Assembly (NCBI GenBank): GCA_050954285.1
Contig: JBPBPL010000007.1
Coordinates: forward strand, 186,001-250,000
Direction: 5' to 3'
DNA length: 64,000 nucleotides
Source: Mucilaginibacter_A sp050954285
GTDB lineage: Bacteria > Bacteroidota > Bacteroidia > Sphingobacteriales > Sphingobacteriaceae
The stretch's first letter is position 1, and every line of letters starts with the position of its first letter. Shown piece by piece: positions 58,745 to 64,000 of the stretch. Below the pieces are notes generated by a model, which was not told the origin of the DNA, searched no databases, and saw only the letters and a program-made list of their open reading frames with translations. The translations under genes were made by a program, and so were the position numbers.

Positions 58745-59848
58745 TTAATTTCCGGACTGTAACACTTTTACTTTGTCGCCATCTTCAATATCCGAAGCAC
58801 CTGCGGTAATCAATTGATCACCAGCTACTAAACCGGATAAAATTTCTGACTGACCGCCGTAAGTAGTACCAACTTTGATATTTTTTCGTTTAGCGGTGCC
58901 GCTGTTATTTACAAAAACATAATCACCATCTTCAGATTTTTGGATTGCTTTTACCGGTATAATAATAGCGTGGCTTTTGGTATAATCAGCAATTTTTAAA
59001 ATGGCAGTCATGTTAGGGCGAAGTGATTTGCGGGTCGGCAACTTAATTTCAACTGCAAAACTACGTGAAGTTGGATCAATTGCTTTCGCTGCAAAAGTTA
59101 CTTTTGTTATCAAAGAATCATTGGCATCAGGCACTATAATCTTCACATTATTACCCGTGCCTACACTGCCCGAATAAGATTCTGGCACATCAGCTTTAAC
59201 CTTTAAAATATCAGCATTAACAATACGGATACCAGTCATGCCTGGCTGTGCCACTTGGCCCAGTTTCAAATCCATTTGATCGATTGTACCGCTAATTGGC
59301 GAAATAATGCGGTACATATCCGCCTGCTGGCGTAAACCGGCTGCTTGTTTCTGCGCACTTTGTAAGTTAGTTTGTGCTTGTAAATACTGTACTTCAGTAC
59401 CGATTTTTTGATCCCAAAGATTTTTCTGACGCTGATATAAAGTGGTTAACAAAGCAATTTGCGCTTGTGCCTGCGCAATGTTTTGCTTTAGAACACTGTT
59501 GTCCAACTGCGCCAAAACCTGTCCTTTTGATACGTGCTGGCCGGCTCTGGCATTGATTGCTGTAATTGTTCCGGGAGCCTGCGGATAAGCGGTAACGTTG
59601 TCCTGTGCATCAATTTTACCTTGAATCTGAACGTAGTTGGTAAAGTTGCCTGGTTTGATTTCCATCGTACTTACATCCGAAGATTTTGAGGAATCAGAGC
59701 CGGCAGTTTCTGTTTGCAGTTTAGTGATTTTAGAATTAATTTCCGCCTGCTGCTTTTGCAGATCAGCCAGTTCAGCCTTTTTATCTTTTGGTTTTTGAGA
59801 ACATGCTGCTAAAAACAGTATGCCTGATAAGTAAAGTATTTTTTTCAT
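58745..59848 (-). CDS. RND efflux periplasmic adaptor (membrane fusion protein)
   Basis: A 367-residue lipoprotein (lipobox LAAC, C16). A short coiled coil at about 24-46 is followed by a biotinyl-lipoyl-like domain (PGTITAINARAGQHVSKGQVLAQLD), a helical hairpin (about 110-165, KQNIAQAQAQIALLTTLYQRQKNLW), the second lipoyl half (SPISGTIDQMDLKLGQVA) and a beta-barrel domain. It bridges the RND pump and the TolC channel. It is second in the tolC-adaptor-pump operon. Confidence 0.95.
   Translation of the reverse strand: MKKILYLSGILFLAACSQKPKDKKAELADLQKQQAEINSKITKLQTETAGSDSSKSSDVSTMEIKPGNFTNYVQIQGKIDAQDNVTAYPQAPGTITAINARAGQHVSKGQVLAQLDNSVLKQNIAQAQAQIALLTTLYQRQKNLWDQKIGTEVQYLQAQTNLQSAQKQAAGLRQQADMYRIISPISGTIDQMDLKLGQVAQPGMTGIRIVNADILKVKADVPESYSGSVGTGNNVKIIVPDANDSLITKVTFAAKAIDPTSRSFAVEIKLPTRKSLRPNMTAILKIADYTKSHAIIIPVKAIQKSEDGDYVFVNNSGTAKRKNIKVGTTYGGQSEILSGLVAGDQLITAGASDIEDGDKVKVLQSGN
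59808..59821 (+). repeat. Class 2 dispersed 14-mer, 13/14
   Basis: gctaaaaacagtat over the lipoprotein-signal codons of the adaptor gene. Confidence 0.75.
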
Positions 59849-59869
59849 TTTATAGGTTGATAAGTAGGT

Positions 59870-61213
59870 TTATTTAATTCTTCCGTAAGCTCTATCTAAA
59901 TCCACTTTACTTACTAAAGCATCATAAAGACCTTGAATGTATTGATTATCTGCATTTTCCAATTCAGTTTGTGCCTGTGTAACTTCAATACTCGAACCTA
60001 CACCTTGCTGGTATTTAATTTTGGAAACCCGTAAAACTTCCTCTGCCAGTACCCGGCTGTTTTTTTGGTTATTAAGCGTTTGTAAACCATTAATAAAAGT
60101 GATGCTTGCCTGGTTTGCTTGTAAGTTTATAGAGTTTTTAAGTTCAGTTAAATTGTTTTGCGATTCAGTGTAAGTGATTTTTGCTTGTTTAATCTGGTTT
60201 AAACGCTGAAAGCCATTAAAAACAGGTACGTTTAAGGTAAGCCCAATATAACTTGATGGGAAATAGGAGTTAAATAATTGCCCAAAACTGTTGTTTTGAA
60301 ACGCAGATGCCAAGCTTGCATTTGCACTTAATGATGGCAAATACTGGGATTGCCTGTTTTTAACATCCAAAGCATACAGTCTTTTTTGTGTTTCCTGTAA
60401 ACCATACTCTATTCGGTTACGGTAAAAAGCTGTATCAGTAGTAATTGCAGCAACATTATTATCCAGTTTTACATCTGCCAGTTTAGTGGTTAATATTAAA
60501 TTATTCTCAATCGGCATACTCATTTGAAACTTCAACATTTGATAATTTAATGCCAGTAACCGAATCGTGTTCTCTTTGGTAGTAACCAAATTATTGTACT
60601 GAACGGTAATACGATCAACATCAATTTTTTCTACAAAGCCCTGTTTATTTTGTGCTACAGTTTGATCAAGCTGTTGTTTAAGCTGATTAATGTTGGCATC
60701 AAGCAGCCTAATTTGTTCATTACTTACTAAAACCTGATAATAAGCTTTAGTTACATTAACGTTAGCATCAATTTTAGTACGTGTATAATTGCGGTAAGAT
60801 AGTTCTTTATATGTTTTTGCTGCTTTTAAACCGATTAAGTAACTACCGCTAAATAATAGCTGGCTACCACTTACGCCTACATTGGCATTGTAGTTAACCC
60901 CAAATTTTAATGGTATAAAAGTACCAGGCTGCCCAATAAATTCGCCTGGTATCAGTGTAACAGGCAATCTTAAATAATCGGTAAAAGTAGCCGAGCCATT
61001 TATTTGTGGTAATCCAATGCCAATCGTTTCTTTAATTCGGTATTCAGCACTTTTAATATCTAAGTTAGCATTTACAACAGAATTTTGGTGCTCATAAGCA
61101 TAATTAATGCAATCGGCTACGCTAAAATTGTAAGTAGGGTTTGCAGGCTGTAATTGAGCAAATGCCTTAAAGCCGGCCGTTATACAAATCAGTATCGTTA
61201 TTATTTTTTTCAT
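59870..61213 (-). CDS. TolC-family outer-membrane efflux channel
   Basis: A 447-residue protein with a signal peptide (about 1-19, MKKIITILICITAGFKAFA before Q). The two tandem TolC repeats can be seen as NFSVADCINYAYEHQNSVVNANLDIKSAEYRIKETIGIGLP and the matching second half with SSIEVTQAQTELENADNQYIQGLYDALVSKVDLDRAYG. Long helices rich in Gln and Asn alternate with barrel strands. It is the first structural gene of the efflux operon, 21 bases before the adaptor and 74 bases after the TetR regulator. Confidence 0.95.
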   Translation of the reverse strand: MKKIITILICITAGFKAFAQLQPANPTYNFSVADCINYAYEHQNSVVNANLDIKSAEYRIKETIGIGLPQINGSATFTDYLRLPVTLIPGEFIGQPGTFIPLKFGVNYNANVGVSGSQLLFSGSYLIGLKAAKTYKELSYRNYTRTKIDANVNVTKAYYQVLVSNEQIRLLDANINQLKQQLDQTVAQNKQGFVEKIDVDRITVQYNNLVTTKENTIRLLALNYQMLKFQMSMPIENNLILTTKLADVKLDNNVAAITTDTAFYRNRIEYGLQETQKRLYALDVKNRQSQYLPSLSANASLASAFQNNSFGQLFNSYFPSSYIGLTLNVPVFNGFQRLNQIKQAKITYTESQNNLTELKNSINLQANQASITFINGLQTLNNQKNSRVLAEEVLRVSKIKYQQGVGSSIEVTQAQTELENADNQYIQGLYDALVSKVDLDRAYGRIK

Positions 61214-61287
61214 TTAGATGGAATAGATTATCGTAGGTTTTTATGATCGGCTATCGGGATTGTAGTTAATTTATGCTGGTTTGATAA

Positions 61288-61917
61288 TCATTGTTTATCT
61301 TCATTATTAACCAAATTTTTGTACTGATCAAGCAATTTGTGCCCCTCCAAAGTGCAAATGCCATAATTAAAATGCTCCAGTAACTGATATTGCACTTTCC
61401 AGGTACTAAATTCTGCTATCGGGAAAATGGATGGATTAAAGCCCATTTCTACTTGGTTTACGCGCATTTTAGCTAAAATTTTAACGTCGGCATCAGGCCT
61501 GATAAAGCCTTGCTCTATGCCTTTTTTTAGAAGCTTTTCCAACGTATCTACTAAAAATTCTGATTTAAAATGCTGAAATTCAGACCAAGCCTGCGGGTGA
61601 TACTTTTGTATATCGTGTATAACAATCGGATTAATCCTCGAAAAAATTTCTTCCGAACATTTCATCATATTGATCAATTCTTCAATCACATTGTTCGAAG
61701 TTTGTATGATTGATTGAATCTGGCATTCATCTTCGGTCAATTTTTTTCTAACCAGTGCAATTACTAGTTCATTTTTATCCTTAAAAAACTGGTAAATGGT
61801 TTTTTTAGACATGCCCAAACTTTTGGCAATGTCGTCCATCGTTACGCTTTTAATTCCTGCCTTTAAAAACAGCTCTTCACCACCAAGAATTATTCTATTT
61901 ATTTGACTTATTGTCAT
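61288..61917 (-). CDS. TetR/AcrR-family repressor of the efflux operon
   Basis: A 209-residue regulator with an N-terminal helix-turn-helix (about 24-46, TMDDIAKSLGMSKKTIYQFFKDKNEL) and a helical ligand-binding C-terminal domain. As the promoter-proximal gene of the tolC-adaptor-RND cluster it probably represses the whole unit and itself. An imperfect dyad sits 17 bases upstream of its ATG and overlaps a promoter-like box. Confidence 0.92.
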   Translation of the reverse strand: MTISQINRIILGGEELFLKAGIKSVTMDDIAKSLGMSKKTIYQFFKDKNELVIALVRKKLTEDECQIQSIIQTSNNVIEELINMMKCSEEIFSRINPIVIHDIQKYHPQAWSEFQHFKSEFLVDTLEKLLKKGIEQGFIRPDADVKILAKMRVNQVEMGFNPSIFPIAEFSTWKVQYQLLEHFNYGICTLEGHKLLDQYKNLVNNEDKQ

Positions 61918-61924
61918 ATTAATA

Positions 61925-61961
61925 CAAAACTAAGGAAACATTTTTAGTTTTAAAAGTTTCC
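61925..61961 (-). promoter_or_regulatory. Candidate promoter and TetR operator
   Basis: On minus, TAGTTTTG (61925-61932 on plus as caaaacta) fits TANNTTTG and lies only seven bases before the ATG, so the transcript may be nearly leaderless. An inverted repeat ggaaac (61934-61939)/gtttcc (61956-61961) with more partly matching bases inside lies just upstream and would overlap the -33 to -7 region, a natural repressor site. Confidence 0.4.
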
Positions 61962-62131
61962 AATGGTTTTTACTTTTTGCAGATAGATATATTGTATTTA
62001 CTATTTCGATAGAAATAACATTTGGACGGGAAACAACTTTTTTTGTTACAATTAAAATTGTAACCGCTTATTTTTCAGCCGGAAAGCGTTTTATTAGGAA
62101 AGATATTAACCGACTATACTTCTCCCAAAAC

Positions 62132-62162
62132 AAAAAAAGGAACCAGCTTAATGCCGATTCCT
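62132..62162 (-). terminator. Terminator-like hairpin beyond the ABC1 kinase gene
   Basis: Read on minus, aggaatc pairs with ggttcct (one G-T pair, 11-base loop) and runs into seven T. It lies about 45 bases after the ABC1 kinase stop. Confidence 0.65.
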
Positions 62163-62182
62163 GCAAATTTTTAAAAATACTG

Positions 62183-62196
62183 ATGCTTCTTTTATC
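62183..62196 (-). repeat. Class 1 dispersed 14-mer, exact
   Basis: Exact copy nine bases after the ABC1 kinase stop. Confidence 0.9.
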
Positions 62197-62205
62197 GCCT
62201 AAATT

Positions 62206-63528
62206 TTAGTATTCCAGCAACACATGCGGCCGGTAAGTATCCGTTTTAACCTGTGCCTTCAACTCATGCAAAATATTGTACAAGCCAAAGTTGGTGCGGT
62301 TTACATAAATGAAATGCTTTACGCCGCGCACTTGTTTAAATTCGGGCATTTTAGCAATCTTCTCACCAAAAGCATACAAGCGATCGAAAAACTCTGATTG
62401 ACTGAAATCGAAATTGTCCGTCATGTAAGGCCTGGCAAAAAGCTCGATCATTTCCTTGTAAGCTTCATAATAAAACTCTATTTGCTGCGGATTATCTTTA
62501 GGCAAAATCATCTCTAACTGTCTGAAAGCCTTAATGGTTTCTTCTTTATTTTGAAGCAGATCCGAAGAAGTAGTCGAGAAAAATGGATAATAAAAATCGT
62601 CCGGTAGTTCTTTTATGCACCCAAAATCGATCACGCCCAGTTTTCCTTCCGGCGTAATCATAAAGTTTCCTGGATGCGGATCAGCGTGAACCGCACGCAA
62701 TTCATGCTGCTGGAAATTATAGAAATCCCACAGTGCCTGACCAATCAAATTTCTGGATTCCTGAGAAGGATTTGTTTGAAGATATTCTTTCAAATGCTTG
62801 CCTTCCAGCCAACTCATTGTAATAATGCGTTTTTTAGAAAGCTCCGGATAATATGTTGGAAAAACCACATTTTCCAGGTTCCGGCAAGCTTCGGTAAATT
62901 CAATCGAACGGCGCACTTCCAGCTCATAATCAGTCTCTTCCAGCAACCGTTCTTCTACTTCGCGCATATAAATATCCAGTTCCTTTTCGCTCATGCCAAG
63001 CAAACGAAATGCAAATGGTTTCACCAGTTTTAAATCCGAAGAAATCGAATCGCCCACACCCGGATATTGAATTTTTACGGCCAGTTTTTGACCATTTAAT
63101 TCGGCCTGATGTACCTGACCAATCGAAGCCGCATTGGTAGATTTCAGGTTAAATTTATCATAAATCTGCTCTGGCGATTTCCCAAAATATTTTTTAAACG
63201 TCTGCACAATCAGCGGACCAGAAAGCGGCGGCGCATTATACTGCGATTGCGAAAATTTATCCACATATGCCGTTGGCAAAATATTTTTGTCCATGCTTAG
63301 CATCTGTGCTACTTTCAAAGCGCTTCCTTTCAGCTCACTCAAAGATTCATAAATGTCTGCTGCATTATCCTCATTCAGCTCGTCCTTGTTCATGTCCGGG
63401 TTAAACAGCTTCTTAGAATAATGCTTCACATAGTTGCCGCCAATTTTAAAACCCGTTTTAACAAACTTGGCAGATCGCTGCACTTTAGATGTTGGTATAC
63501 TGTTTTGTTCTTTATTTTCTTCGCTCAT
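62206..63528 (-). CDS. ABC1/AarF/UbiB-type atypical kinase
   Basis: A 440-residue member of the UbiB/COQ8 protein-kinase-like family. Signatures in order: SALKVAQMLSMD near 70 (the KxGQ-like segment that replaces the P-loop, with Q kept), AASIGQVHQAELNGQKLAVKIQYPG (invariant Lys and A-rich loop), HADPHPGNFM (catalytic loop) and GVIDFGCIKEL (DFG). These ATPases act in quinone or lipid metabolism. No C-terminal membrane helices are evident, so it is a soluble form. It follows the TetR-like gene by 14 bases, with a class 2 motif over the junction. Confidence 0.93.
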   Translation of the reverse strand: MSEENKEQNSIPTSKVQRSAKFVKTGFKIGGNYVKHYSKKLFNPDMNKDELNEDNAADIYESLSELKGSALKVAQMLSMDKNILPTAYVDKFSQSQYNAPPLSGPLIVQTFKKYFGKSPEQIYDKFNLKSTNAASIGQVHQAELNGQKLAVKIQYPGVGDSISSDLKLVKPFAFRLLGMSEKELDIYMREVEERLLEETDYELEVRRSIEFTEACRNLENVVFPTYYPELSKKRIITMSWLEGKHLKEYLQTNPSQESRNLIGQALWDFYNFQQHELRAVHADPHPGNFMITPEGKLGVIDFGCIKELPDDFYYPFFSTTSSDLLQNKEETIKAFRQLEMILPKDNPQQIEFYYEAYKEMIELFARPYMTDNFDFSQSEFFDRLYAFGEKIAKMPEFKQVRGVKHFIYVNRTNFGLYNILHELKAQVKTDTYRPHVLLEY

Positions 63529-63540
63529 GCTGTTTTTATC
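63527..63540 (-). repeat. Class 2 dispersed 14-mer, exact GRTAAAAACAGYAT
   Basis: gataaaaacagcat on minus, spanning the start codon of the ABC1 kinase gene. Confidence 0.82.
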
Positions 63541-63542
63541 CC

Positions 63543-64000
63543 CTAAAACTTCATCTTTTCTTTAAAACCACCGTTTTTTACCAAAAACTTGCCGTAATCC
63601 AGCAAATTATCAACTGGCGAACGCTGGAAAAGATCAAACGTTACGTTCACACCTTTTTCAATTGCTTCATCCGTTTTTTCGAAACCTTTGGATTCATCGT
63701 TCACCCAAAAATTCAAAATAAAACCAAACTGAATCCACAATGCATCTTTGTAACGGTTGGCCAGAAATTTACGATCGGCTAATTCGCCGGTTTCAATTCC
63801 TTCCTGTAATATTTGCACGCTAAAGTTTTCAAATTCTTCTTTTAAACCGGCGTAAATTTTGGGTGTGCCCATGCCTTTTGCAGCACGCTTGCTGCTGAAA
63901 ACTGCAAAGCTTCTTTTACCCTTCAATAATTCAAAAAAGCTGTAAAAGAATGACAAGCCTTTTTCGCGGGCAGAATACTGTGGCCAAACTTCCTGAGTTT
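63543..64000 (-). CDS. TetR-like regulator, partial (5' end outside window)
   Basis: The frame remains open to the right edge (last residues visible upstream read QEVWPQYSAREKGLSFFYSFFELLKGKRSF). The visible 150 residues are helical and match the C-terminal ligand domain of TetR-type regulators found beside ABC1 kinases in Bacteroidota; the helix-turn-helix would lie outside the window. A TTG inside the frame at 63956 is not a likely start. It is probably cotranscribed with the ABC1 kinase. Confidence 0.7.
   Translation of the reverse strand, partial: TQEVWPQYSAREKGLSFFYSFFELLKGKRSFAVFSSKRAAKGMGTPKIYAGLKEEFENFSVQILQEGIETGELADRKFLANRYKDALWIQFGFILNFWVNDESKGFEKTDEAIEKGVNVTFDLFQRSPVDNLLDYGKFLVKNGGFKEKMKF

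Noticed and set aside
1..64000. CRISPR arrays, tRNA, rRNA, insertion sequences, prophage
   Set aside because: No regular direct repeats with spacers, no cloverleaf or rRNA sequence and no transposase or phage gene were seen.

Overview
The window looks like a chromosomal segment of a Bacteroidota bacterium, most likely Sphingobacteriaceae (Mucilaginibacter/Pedobacter-like). The evidence is a complete gldK-gldL-gldM-gldN cluster of the type IX secretion system (T9SS), a PorW/SprE-like lipoprotein, GldB next to nadE, a subtilase with a T9SS C-terminal sorting domain, an ATP synthase operon that stops after atpG (no atpD/atpC), outer-membrane beta-barrel proteins, TANNTTTG-like promoters and low-to-moderate GC. 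I see no rRNA, tRNA, CRISPR array, prophage or insertion sequence.

Layout. 0.3-5 kb: hemW, a fasciclin protein, a broken and an intact cupin/JmjC paralogue, nth and an NTF2-like protein. 5-14.7 kb: a PfkB kinase, a VWA/MoxR-ATPase pair, a metallophosphoesterase, a UbiA-like prenyltransferase, an FGGY gluconokinase-like kinase, a DUF4271 protein and hemD. 15-20 kb: the gldKLMN motor/outer-membrane ring operon. 20-27 kb (minus strand): a translationally coupled porW-like gene and PBP1A, followed by uvrC. 27-32.6 kb: ATP synthase genes atpZ/I-like, atpB, E, F, H, A, G. 33-38 kb: gldB, nadE, and an ECF sigma factor/anti-sigma-barrel/lipoprotein operon. 38-51 kb: DinB, a large secreted S8 protease, GH16 glucanase, barrel proteins, gamma-glutamyltransferase, two FKBP lipoproteins, photolyase, an SDR epimerase and a 2Fe-2S ferredoxin. 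51-64 kb: a yeast-type cytosine deaminase, a DUF2383 protein, a PAS histidine kinase, a TetR-regulated RND efflux operon, an ABC1/AarF kinase and a TetR-like gene cut by the window end.

The most striking signal is not a gene. A 14-base motif, GATAAAAGAAGCAT, occurs 15 times exactly and about 25 more times with one to three changes. A sister form, GRTAAAAACAGYAT, occurs about 20 times. The sites lie on both strands, inside genes and between them, at roughly one per 1.1 kb. Several exact copies sit as back-to-back inverted pairs at the ends of genes, forming perfect hairpins (42884-42919, 44571-44625, 55261-55286). Density, strand balance, tolerance in coding DNA and use of inverted pairs as terminators are the pattern of DNA uptake sequences of Neisseriaceae and Pasteurellaceae. 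I know of no such element described in Bacteroidota. The uptake function is inference; the repeat family itself is directly visible.

Functionally, the window combines protein secretion/gliding (gldKLMN, porW-like, gldB and a cargo protease), energy metabolism, cell-wall synthesis, DNA repair (nth, uvrC, phr) and drug efflux. Where the longest possible reading frame begins with TTG or GTG I chose the conserved internal ATG when family length, signal peptide or a promoter supports it.
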